From positions 1 through 42,294 of the forward strand of contig DAOUIZ010000067.1 in the NCBI GenBank assembly GCA_034423195.1: a DNA stretch of 42,294 nt, in the 5' to 3' direction. The DNA is from CATOSK01 sp034423195. GTDB lineage: Bacteria; Chloroflexota; Dehalococcoidia; Lucifugimonadales; UBA3495. A model generated the notes under the pieces. It searched no databases, had not been told where the DNA came from, and was given only the letters and a program-made list of their open reading frames with translations. The position numbers and the translations under genes are program-made. The first letter of the stretch is position 1. Every line of letters begins with the position of its first letter. This document shows positions 31,848 to 39,246 of this stretch, piece by piece.

Positions 31848-32315
31848 CTATACCTGAAGCTCGTCCCGGAAGGCCTCGATCAGGGCCTGCTCCAGGGCCT
31901 CGCGTTCGATTCGCGTGTCTATCCCATTGACCTGGAGATAGACCCCGTCTTCCCCGATTCCCAGGTCCACGGCGATCTCCCGTTCCCCGTCTTCATCCCA
32001 GGTGAGTTCGGCGCTGATGTAGTCGGCTTCCTCTTCGTCGTCCTCGTCGTCGCCGGCCAGCATGGGAAGGGGTGAGGGGGATGTTTCCTGGGAGGGTTCC
32101 CAGGATGAGTAGGAGTCCAGCGTTCCCGAGTCCTGGAGCAGCACCCGGTTCATATCGGCCACCAGGGATGCGATGCCCAGGGACTCGGCGATCTGGGACA
32201 GCTCTTCCCGCTGCACCCGCCGCTGCTGTTCAGCCTCCACCGCCTGCTCCCGGCGCTGCTTTCGGGTATCATCCAGCTCGGTTTTCAATGTCTGAAGCGT
32301 ATCCAGCCAAGCCAT
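31848..32315 (-). CDS. Hypothetical acidic protein with N-terminal coiled coil
   Basis: A 155-residue protein that I do not recognise. Residues about 5-60 are strongly helical and charged (LKTELDDTRKQRREQAVEAE), probably a coiled coil. Residues about 88-98 are a run of acidic residues (DDEDDEEEAD). The C-terminal part (AELTWDEDGEREIAVDLGI, then VYLQVNGIDTRIEREAL) looks like a small alpha/beta domain. It lies 22 bp before purE and 57 bp after the next unknown gene, so it belongs to the purine operon. Confidence 0.68.
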   Translation of the reverse strand: MAWLDTLQTLKTELDDTRKQRREQAVEAEQQRRVQREELSQIAESLGIASLVADMNRVLLQDSGTLDSYSSWEPSQETSPSPLPMLAGDDEDDEEEADYISAELTWDEDGEREIAVDLGIGEDGVYLQVNGIDTRIEREALEQALIEAFRDELQV

Positions 32316-32372
32316 GGAATCGTCCTCCGGGTCGCTTTCCAGTCGCTTTCCAACGGATTCGAGTTGCCGATT

Positions 32373-32969
32373 TCAGTCGCTGACGGGCGTTTTTTGCCGG
32401 GCAACCCACGCCGCGAACCGGTCGGCTTCGGCCAAGTCGGACAGGCCGAATCGGGCAGCCAGCCGTTGCAGGGCGTCCAGCAGGTCGATGTAACGGACTC
32501 CCCACTGTCCCCGGTTCAGGGTGCCCGGGTGCAGGCCGAGACGCCGCAGCGCCCGTTCCGCACCGGCGTTCCATACCCCGAACAATCGGGGTTCCCGCAG
32601 GCACAGCGCAAAGGAGGCGAACTCTTTTTCAGCCCCGTGGAGCTTGTACGCCCCTTCGTCCGCGACGCATTCGTGGAACCGGCCTTCCAGTTTGATAGTA
32701 TCATAAAGGAGAAAATCGAGGGAATCCCTAATCTCCTCGACGGGATTGGCCCTGAACTCTCTTCCCTTGGCGCCGCCGCAGGCCCGGTACAGGGCCGCCG
32801 CCTCGTCCATGCTCAGGGAGGCCAGTGCGTTCTCCGAAAGCAGGGCCGCCAGCCGGTCAGCGTCCTGCCAGCGGCGCACCACTGACGGCGGCAACCCGCC
32901 TGATTGCTGGGCTATGAGGAATCCCTCTTTCAGGGACGCCGGGTCGGCAATGCGGGACTGGGATGCCAT
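32373..32969 (-). CDS. Hypothetical helical protein in the purine operon
   Basis: A 198-residue, mostly helical soluble protein of unknown function. A middle segment (DFLLYDTIKLEGRFHECV, then AEKEFASFALCLREPRLFG, then VWNAGAERALRRLGL) weakly resembles the helical domain found beside McrB-like ATPases, where the pattern is G-x-G-x-x-x-S-x-x-L-x-x-x-x-P-x-x-x-x-x-WN-x-x-x-x-x-x-L-x-x-LG. No ATPase or nuclease is present. The start codon overlaps the purD stop by 1 nt (TAATG), indicating translational coupling. Confidence 0.68.
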   Translation of the reverse strand: MASQSRIADPASLKEGFLIAQQSGGLPPSVVRRWQDADRLAALLSENALASLSMDEAAALYRACGGAKGREFRANPVEEIRDSLDFLLYDTIKLEGRFHECVADEGAYKLHGAEKEFASFALCLREPRLFGVWNAGAERALRRLGLHPGTLNRGQWGVRYIDLLDALQRLAARFGLSDLAEADRFAAWVARQKTPVSD

Positions 32970-34267
32970 TATCCTGCCGGTTCCGCGGCGGGCGCCGCTC
33001 CGATGTCGGTCCGCCAGAACGCTCCTTCGAAGCCGATGGTCTGGACCCGCTGGTAGGCGCGTTCCCGGGCTATCTCCGCCGTGTCCCCGGCTCCGACCAC
33101 GGTGAGCACCCTGCCTCCACTGGTCACAACCGGGGCGTTTGCTCCATCTCCGTCCCGCCGGGTGCCGGCGTGGAAGACCTCGGTGTGGGGCACGTCGTCG
33201 TCCAGCCCGCTGATCTCGAATCCGGTCTCATAGCCGTTCGGGTAGCCGCCGGATGCCATCACCACCCCCACCCGGGCTTCCTGCGACCATTGCACCGGCA
33301 GGCCGGACAGTCTCCCCTCAGCGCAGGCCAGCATCACCTCGATGGGGTCGCTGACCAGCAGCGGCAGGATGACCTGGGCCTCCGGGTCCCCGAACCGGCA
33401 ATTGAACTCCAGCACCCTCGGGCCGGATTCGGTGACCATCAGCCCGGCGTACAGGACTCCCCGGAAGGGGGTGCCCCGCTCCGCCAGGGCATCCACCGTG
33501 GGCCGCATGACCAGGTCCATCGCCATTGCCGAGTCCGCTGCCGACCACCCCGGCGGCGGAGTGATGCTGCCCATCCCCCCGGTGTTGGGGCCCCGGTCGC
33601 CGTCCCCGGCCCGCTTGTAATCGCTGGCGGCTACCGGGTTGGAAAGGTGCTCGCCGTCGCAGAAGGCGAACAGGCTGACCTCGGGGCCGGAGAGGCACTC
33701 CTCGATGACCACCGTTCTTCCCGCCGCCCCGAAAACGCCCTTCTCCATCGAATCCTTGACCACCAGGCAGGCGTCTTCAACCGTGGAGCAGACCACCGCT
33801 CCCTTTCCCGCCGCCAGCCCGTCCGCCTTGACCACCACCGGCGCCCCCACGGACTGCACGTAGTCCACCGCCCGGCCGGCCTCGTGGAAGACCCGGTACT
33901 CCGGGGAGGGAACTCCCGCACATGACATAACCTGCCGTGCGAAGCTCTTGCTGGACTCAAGGCGGGCTGCGGCCTGGGAAGGCCCGAACACGGGTATCCC
34001 CTCTTCCGCCAACCGGTCCGCCAGGCCCAGGGCCAGCGGCGCCTCCGGCCCCACCACCACCAGGTCTACATCGCGGGATTGAGCGGCTCCTGCCACTCCT
34101 GCAACGTCCTCAGGAGAAATGGGGAGATTCTCGGCCAGTTGCGCCGTTCCGGCGTTGCCGCCGGCCACCCAGAGGCCGGTGAGGTTGGGACTCTGCGTCA
34201 GGCGCCAGGCCAGCGCATGTTCCCTGCCGCCGGACCCGACAAGAAGGACTCTCACGGGAAAATCCAA
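32969..34267 (-). CDS. purD: Phosphoribosylamine-glycine ligase (GAR synthetase)
   Basis: PurD joins glycine to phosphoribosylamine with ATP. The 432-residue ATP-grasp enzyme starts with VRVLLVGSGGREHALAWRL and continues with VVVGPEAPLALGLADRL, GPSQAAARLESSKSFAR, VVKADGLAAGKGAVV, VIEECLSGPEVSLFAF, FRGVLYAGLMVTESGP and LEFNCRFGDPEAQ. The length is typical. The start is taken as TTG 34267; GTG 34255 would remove four residues. It follows guaA by 61 bp. Confidence 0.94.
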   Translation of the reverse strand: MDFPVRVLLVGSGGREHALAWRLTQSPNLTGLWVAGGNAGTAQLAENLPISPEDVAGVAGAAQSRDVDLVVVGPEAPLALGLADRLAEEGIPVFGPSQAAARLESSKSFARQVMSCAGVPSPEYRVFHEAGRAVDYVQSVGAPVVVKADGLAAGKGAVVCSTVEDACLVVKDSMEKGVFGAAGRTVVIEECLSGPEVSLFAFCDGEHLSNPVAASDYKRAGDGDRGPNTGGMGSITPPPGWSAADSAMAMDLVMRPTVDALAERGTPFRGVLYAGLMVTESGPRVLEFNCRFGDPEAQVILPLLVSDPIEVMLACAEGRLSGLPVQWSQEARVGVVMASGGYPNGYETGFEISGLDDDVPHTEVFHAGTRRDGDGANAPVVTSGGRVLTVVGAGDTAEIARERAYQRVQTIGFEGAFWRTDIGAAPAAEPAG

Positions 34268-34328
34268 ACCCCGCGCCCCGGGGAAGCCGGGCGGCCCAGG
34301 ATTCTAACTTGCTGGCCGATCTTTCGGG

Positions 34329-35903
34329 TCACTCCCATTCAATCGTCCCCGGAGGCTTGCTGGTGATGTCGTATACCACCCGGTTGACGCCCTCCACCTC
34401 GTTGACGATGCGGGTGGAGATCCGCCCCAGCACATCGTAAGGGAGCCGCACCCAGTCGGCGGTCATGGCGTCGTCGCTGGATACCGCCCGGATGGCGCAG
34501 ACGTATCCGTAGGTTCGGAAGTCCCCCATCACGCCCACGGTGCGGTTGTCGCTGAGGACCGCGAAGCTCTGCCAGATTTCCTCGTACAGCCCGGCATCCC
34601 ATATTTCGTCCTGGACTATCTTGTCGCAGCCCCGCAGGATGTCCAGCTTTTCCGGCGTGACCTCGCCAATGATGCGGATGGCCAGCCCGGGTCCGGGGAA
34701 GGGCTGCCGGTAGACAATCTCCCGGGGAAGCCCCAGCTCCAGCCCGACGGCCCGCACCTCGTCCTTGAACATGTACCGCAGCGGCTCCACCAGCTCCAGT
34801 TCCATGTGTTCGGGCAGGCCGCCCACGTTGTGGTGGGTCTTGATTCGGGCGGAGGCCTGGTTTTCCGGCGTCTCGCTCTCGATGACATCCGGGTAGAGTG
34901 TGCCCTGGGCCAGGAAGCCGGTGTCGTGCAGTTCCGCGGCGACTCCCTCGAACACCCGGATGAACTCTTCGCCGATGTTCCGCCTTTTCTGTTCCGGGTC
35001 GGTCACTCCGTGGAGACGGTCGAGGAAACGGCCAGTGGCGTCCACGTACATCAGGTCCAGCCCCATGTTGCGCTGGAACACTTCCTGGACACTCTCCGCC
35101 TCTCCCGCCCGCAGCAGGCCGTTGTTGACGAAGATGCACTTGAGCTGCGGACCAACGGCTTGGTGCAGCAGCGCGGCGGTGACCGCCGAGTCAACCCCCC
35201 CGGACAAGGCGCAAATGACCCGTTCATCGCCGACCTGCTCCCGGATGCGCCGGATGGACTCGGTGGCCACGTTCCCCGGCGTCCAATCCGGCCCGCAGCC
35301 GCAGACCTGGTGCACGAAGTTGCCCAGGATCCGCATCCCCAACGGCGTGTGGGCGACTTCGGGATGGAACTGGAGGCCGAATTTGCTCTCGCCGTCGCCG
35401 ATGGCCGCCGTGGCCGAATTGCCGGTGTGCGCCAGGCTTGAAAAACCCGGGGGAAGGGATTCCACCCGGTCGCCGTGGCTCATCCACACTTCCAGGGACT
35501 CGGGCAGCCCGTCAAAGAGCGGCCCCCCGCGGCCGTTCCTTTGGAGTTCGGCGTGGCCGTACTCCCGCACGTTTCCCGGTTCGACCCGACCCCCCAGTTC
35601 CTGCACCAGCGCCTGCATCCCGTAGCAGATGCCCAGCACGGGAAGGCCGCTGTCCAGGGCCCAGGGCGGAATGGACGGGGCGCCGTCGTCGTAAACGCTG
35701 GCCGGCCCCCCGGAAAGGATAACGCCCTGCGGGGCAATGCGCTCCACCACCCGCTCCCACCGGGCGGAGGCAGGCACGATTTCGGAATAGACGTTCAACT
35801 CCCGAACGCGGCGGGCGATCAGGTGGGTGTATTGGGACCCGAAGTCCACGACCACGATCCCCGGGTTGCCCCCGTGGGAACCTGCATTTCCGGCGGCCTG
35901 CAT
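34329..35903 (-). CDS. guaA: GMP synthase (glutamine-hydrolysing)
   Basis: GuaA converts XMP to GMP using glutamine. The 524-residue protein has a class I amidotransferase domain (IVVVDFGSQYTHLIARR, catalytic Cys in GICYGMQAL, His/Glu in LQFHPEVAHT). The PP-loop ATPase domain follows (CALSGGVDSAVTAALLHQA) and then the dimerisation domain ending in DITSKPPGTIEWE. I chose ATG 35903 over ATG 35972 because the extra 23 residues are not conserved and GGGGATGAG precedes 35903. It is the first gene of the minus-strand purine cluster; only a weak GATAAT box (35934-35939) is seen upstream. Confidence 0.95.
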   Translation of the reverse strand: MQAAGNAGSHGGNPGIVVVDFGSQYTHLIARRVRELNVYSEIVPASARWERVVERIAPQGVILSGGPASVYDDGAPSIPPWALDSGLPVLGICYGMQALVQELGGRVEPGNVREYGHAELQRNGRGGPLFDGLPESLEVWMSHGDRVESLPPGFSSLAHTGNSATAAIGDGESKFGLQFHPEVAHTPLGMRILGNFVHQVCGCGPDWTPGNVATESIRRIREQVGDERVICALSGGVDSAVTAALLHQAVGPQLKCIFVNNGLLRAGEAESVQEVFQRNMGLDLMYVDATGRFLDRLHGVTDPEQKRRNIGEEFIRVFEGVAAELHDTGFLAQGTLYPDVIESETPENQASARIKTHHNVGGLPEHMELELVEPLRYMFKDEVRAVGLELGLPREIVYRQPFPGPGLAIRIIGEVTPEKLDILRGCDKIVQDEIWDAGLYEEIWQSFAVLSDNRTVGVMGDFRTYGYVCAIRAVSSDDAMTADWVRLPYDVLGRISTRIVNEVEGVNRVVYDITSKPPGTIEWE

Positions 35904-36061
35904 CTCATCCCCTGCCCCAAAATTCCAGGCGGTATTATCGTGCAAATCAACACAAAATTCCACAGCCTGCATCGGTGCTGGCGGAAGGTCCGGCCGGGGC
36001 GTGGAAAGTCCGGGACAGCCATCCCGTCCGGTGTCCTTCGGGCGTCCCTGGGAATAAAATC

Positions 36062-36090
36062 TCGACCCGCTTTTTCCAACGTGCTAAACT
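36062..36090 (+). promoter_or_regulatory. Promoter of the Sua5/YrdC gene
   Basis: TCGACC (36062-36067), a 17-bp spacer containing an extended TGC, and TAAACT (36085-36090). The predicted start is about 36097, so the mRNA may begin almost at the ATG at 36100. Confidence 0.45.
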
Positions 36091-36099
36091 CAAGTCGGG

Positions 36100-36732
36100 A
36101 TGACTGAAGCCGCCGAAATTAGCGTCGGGTCAACATCCGGGGCCCTGGATGCGGCCTGTCGGGCAATCCAGGCCGGAGGTGTGGTGGCCCTGCCCACCGA
36201 CACCCTGTACGGCTTGGCCGCCAATGTGTTCGACGAGGACGCCCTCCGCCGGGTCTTTGAAATCAAGGGCCGCCCTGCCTCCCAGCCGATACCCGTCCTG
36301 GTCAACGGGCTGGGCATGGCTGCCCGGGTGGCGGAGCAGCTGCCGGACTGGGCTGAGCGGCTGGCGGAAAGGTTCTGGCCCGGATCCTTGACCCTCATAC
36401 TGCCTGCCAGTGAGACCCTTTCCCCGGTGATCACGGCGGGAGGCGGCACGGTGGCGGTGCGCAGCCCGGACCACTGGGTGCCCCAGGAACTGATGAAGCG
36501 CCTGGATATCCCCATCACTGGCACCAGCGCCAACCCCAGCGGCGGACCGGACCCCAAGACCCCGGAAGAGGTGAAGGCCCAGTTGGGAGAAGTGGTGGAC
36601 TTGGTGGTTGACCTGGGGCCCGCTCCCCGGGGAACTGCCTCCACCATAGTAGCCGCCGACGGAGGCGAACTCCGGCTGGTCAGGCAGGGAGTCCTCTCCT
36701 TTGAAGAAGTCCTGGCAGCGGCCGGGGGATAA
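36100..36732 (+). CDS. L-threonylcarbamoyladenylate synthase (Sua5/YrdC/YwlC)
   Basis: A 210-residue YrdC-domain protein that makes threonylcarbamoyl-AMP for the t6A modification of ANN-decoding tRNAs. It has the domain's ALPTDTLYGLAANVFDE, the nucleotide-binding IKGRPASQPIPVLVN, WPGSLTLILPAS, VRSPDHW and GTSANPSGGPDPKT. It ends after the YrdC domain, without the C-terminal Sua5 domain. The stop (36730-36732) is in the same frame as the next gene, whose start is unclear. Confidence 0.92.
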   Translation: MTEAAEISVGSTSGALDAACRAIQAGGVVALPTDTLYGLAANVFDEDALRRVFEIKGRPASQPIPVLVNGLGMAARVAEQLPDWAERLAERFWPGSLTLILPASETLSPVITAGGGTVAVRSPDHWVPQELMKRLDIPITGTSANPSGGPDPKTPEEVKAQLGEVVDLVVDLGPAPRGTASTIVAADGGELRLVRQGVLSFEEVLAAAGG

Positions 36733-36768
36733 CCCGCCGACGGACCGGGGCAGCCGAGGTTTGAAGCT

Positions 36769-37788
36769 ATTCCTGCAATTACCGGATACGAGACTTACCG
36801 GGAAGCCCTCAACGGGGAGCTGACGGCTACCTTCGCGGGCCGCCAGGGGTTCCTCTACGACCTGTTGCGGTACCACCTGGGCTGGACCGACGAGCACGGG
36901 CAGCCCTCCGGCGGAACCCCTGCCATTCACCTTCCGGGGGTGCTGGCGTTGACGGCCTGCCGGGCCGTGGCGGGAGAGTTCACCTCCGCGCTCCCCGTGG
37001 CGGCCGGCGTCGAGCTGGTACACAACTTCACGCTGGTCCACGGCGAGGTACAGGCCGGCCGGCTCGACTCCCAGGACAAGCCCAGCATCTGGTGGGTCTG
37101 GGGACCGGCCCAGGCGATCAACGCCGGCGACGGTCTGCACGCCCTGGGGCGCGTGGCAATCATGAAGCTGGCGGAACGGGGAATCGAGGCCGGCACCGCC
37201 CTGAATGCCGTCCGGCAATTAGACCGGGCCTGCCTCACCCTCTGCGAGGGTCAATTCCTGGACCTGACTTTCCGGGACCAGTTGATGGTCACCACCGGCG
37301 ATTACATGGGCATGGTTGCCAGGAAGACCGGCGCTCTGGCGTCCTGCGCCGCCCAGCTGGGGGCCATGGCCGGCGGGGCCGGCGAAGACGAGGCCGGTCA
37401 CTTCGGACGCGCCGGCGAGCGCATCGGCATCGCCTGGCAGATTGTCCGGGACATTGAAGATTCCTGGGGACGCGGCGGCGATGGGATGACCCCCAGCAAC
37501 ATCGTCAACAAGAAGAAAAGCCTTCCCCTGATTCACGCCATGGACGCGGCCAGTCCCGCCGAAAAGCGCCAAGTCGCCGGCATCTACACCAAACGGGTGC
37601 TGGAACCCGAAGACGTGGCCCAGGTCACGGCCATCCTGGATTCGGCGGGTTCCCGGGATTTCGCCACGGCCACAGCCAACGGACTCATCGATGAGGCGGT
37701 GGCCGAGTTGGATGCCCTCCAGCGCTTTCCAGGCGCGGCAGACGCCTTCCGGCAAGTTGGCCGCGACGTGCTGCAAGCGGAGCTTTAG
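36769..37788 (+). CDS. Polyprenyl synthetase family protein lacking the first Asp-rich motif
   Basis: A trans-prenyltransferase-fold protein of about 339 residues. Family marks are YHLG, VELVHNFTLVH (near 81-91), WGPAQAINAGDGLHALG, FLDLTFRDQ, YMGMVARKTGAL and the second motif RDIED (about 227-231) with NKKKSLPLIHAM. The first motif, normally DDxxD after the HNF-x-LVH sequence, reads GEVQAG (92-97), so Mg-diphosphate binding on that side is probably lost. No ATG, GTG or TTG occurs before TTG 36865 although homology begins upstream (TGYETYREALNGEL). An ATT at 36769, preceded by GAGG at 9 nt, is a possible start. Confidence 0.72.
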   Translation: MPAITGYETYREALNGELTATFAGRQGFLYDLLRYHLGWTDEHGQPSGGTPAIHLPGVLALTACRAVAGEFTSALPVAAGVELVHNFTLVHGEVQAGRLDSQDKPSIWWVWGPAQAINAGDGLHALGRVAIMKLAERGIEAGTALNAVRQLDRACLTLCEGQFLDLTFRDQLMVTTGDYMGMVARKTGALASCAAQLGAMAGGAGEDEAGHFGRAGERIGIAWQIVRDIEDSWGRGGDGMTPSNIVNKKKSLPLIHAMDAASPAEKRQVAGIYTKRVLEPEDVAQVTAILDSAGSRDFATATANGLIDEAVAELDALQRFPGAADAFRQVGRDVLQAEL

Positions 37789-37930
37789 AGGGACGCCACC
37801 GGATCGAAAGAGCTACGTTCCAGTGCAAGTCATTCGCCGGTGCCAGTCATTCGGAAGAAGTTGACATAAAGCTCAAGCCCGGCGGCAGTCACCGCCGGAG
37901 CATCCCCAATCCACCAGGAGTAACTATCAG

Positions 37931-37952
37931 GGAATGAGCAAGGAATGAGCAA
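37931..37952 (+). repeat. 11-bp tandem repeat at the pgk start
   Basis: GGAATGAGCAA occurs twice in tandem (37931-37941 and 37942-37952), each copy with an ATG. The first ATG (37934) opens a 4-codon frame whose TGA overlaps the true pgk ATG (37945) as ATGA. Confidence 0.7.
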
Positions 37953-39141
37953 GCGCAGCCTGGACAGCCTGGACGTGGCCAGCAAGAGGGTCCTCGTGCG
38001 GGTGGACTTCAACATCCCCATCGAGCAGGGGGTAGAGGCCATCGCATCCTACGACCAGCGTCTCCGGGCGACGCTGCCCACCATCCGCTACCTCCTGGAG
38101 CGGGACTGCCGGGTTATCCTCTGCTCCCACCTGGGCCGCCCCGGCGGGAAGGTCGATGACGCCGTCCGCCTGGGCCCGGTTGGCGGCCGGCTCTCGGTCC
38201 TCCTGGACCACCCGGTGGAAAACCTCTCCGACTGCATCGGCCCCGAAGTGGAAACCCGCATTGCAAACATGGGCCCCCGGGATGTCGTCCTGCTGGAAAA
38301 CCTCAGGTTCCACGCCGGGGAGGAGCGGAACGACCCGGCGTTCTGCCAGGGCCTCGCCAACCTGGCGGACTGTTTCGTGATGGACGCCTTCGCCGTGGCC
38401 CACCGCGCCCACGCCTCGACGGTGGGAATCACTTCCCTCCTGCCGTCGGCTATGGGCCTGCTGGTGCAGCGGGAAGTGGAGTCCATGGGACAGGCGTTGG
38501 AATCCCCGCGCCCGCCATTGGCCGCCCTGATGGGCGGGGCCAAGGTCAGCGACAAGATTCTGGTCCTTGAAAACCTGCTGGACAAGCTGGACCAGTTGTA
38601 CATCGGCGGCGGGATGGCGGTGACCTTCCTCCACGCCCAGGGCCATTCCACCGGAGCCTCCTCCATTGAAGAAGACCGGCTGGACTTCGCCCGGGACGTG
38701 CTCCGGCGCGGAGCGGAAGGTGGCACCCGGGTCTTCCTCCCCTCGGAGCTGGTTGTGGCCAGCGAGTTCGCCCCCGACCCGTCCCAGTGTCAGACCGTAG
38801 CCGCGGACGCGGTGCCCGACGGCTGGTATATCATGGACGTGGGGGCCGGTGCGGCGCGGGAATACGCCGACGGCCTCCGTTCCTGCGGGACTATAATATG
38901 GAACGGACCCATGGGCGTCTTCGAGATGCCCCGGTTCAGTGAGGGCACCAGGACAGTGGCCAACGCCATCGCCAGCCTTCCCAACGTCACCACCGTTGTG
39001 GGAGGCGGGTCCACCGCCGAAGCCGTCGAGGAACTGGGCCTCATGGACCAAATGACCCACGTTTCCACCGGCGGCGGCGCATCGCTGGAATTCCTGGAAG
39101 GAAAGGAACTCCCGGGAATCGCCGCGCTGCCCGACGACTGA
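37945..39141 (+). CDS. pgk: Phosphoglycerate kinase
   Basis: Pgk transfers phosphate from 1,3-bisphosphoglycerate to ADP. The 398-residue protein has VLVRVDFNIPIE near the N-terminus, CSHLGRPGGK, LLENLRFHAGEE, the DAFAVAHRAHAS substrate block, LMGGAKVSDKILVLENLL, IIWNGPMGVFEMPRFSEGT and VVGGGSTAEAVEELG. Length and domain order are normal. AGGAG lies at 37916-37920; the start is preceded by a duplicated ATG (11-bp repeat). It begins the glycolytic run with apgM and tpiA. Confidence 0.95.
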   Translation: MSKRSLDSLDVASKRVLVRVDFNIPIEQGVEAIASYDQRLRATLPTIRYLLERDCRVILCSHLGRPGGKVDDAVRLGPVGGRLSVLLDHPVENLSDCIGPEVETRIANMGPRDVVLLENLRFHAGEERNDPAFCQGLANLADCFVMDAFAVAHRAHASTVGITSLLPSAMGLLVQREVESMGQALESPRPPLAALMGGAKVSDKILVLENLLDKLDQLYIGGGMAVTFLHAQGHSTGASSIEEDRLDFARDVLRRGAEGGTRVFLPSELVVASEFAPDPSQCQTVAADAVPDGWYIMDVGAGAAREYADGLRSCGTIIWNGPMGVFEMPRFSEGTRTVANAIASLPNVTTVVGGGSTAEAVEELGLMDQMTHVSTGGGASLEFLEGKELPGIAALPDD

Positions 39142-39187
39142 AAATCTACCCGCCGGACTGCGGCAATCCGTCCCACCGTCACCGACA

Positions 39188-39246
39188 GAACTTCACTAAC
39201 GGAACGTCATCAACAGAGAACGTCACCAATAGGCGGAACGACATGA
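39188..39246 (+). repeat. Four degenerate GAACGTCACCAA-like repeats before apgM
   Basis: GAACTTCACTAA (39188), GAACGTCATCAA (39202), GAACGTCACCAA (39218) and GAACGACATGA (39236) lie 14, 16 and 18 bp apart, ending at the apgM start codon. They could be a local duplication or a binding array. Confidence 0.45.

Noticed and set aside
34329..35972. ATG 35972 as guaA start
   Set aside because: The extra 23 residues are not conserved in GMP synthases and a better ribosome site precedes ATG 35903.
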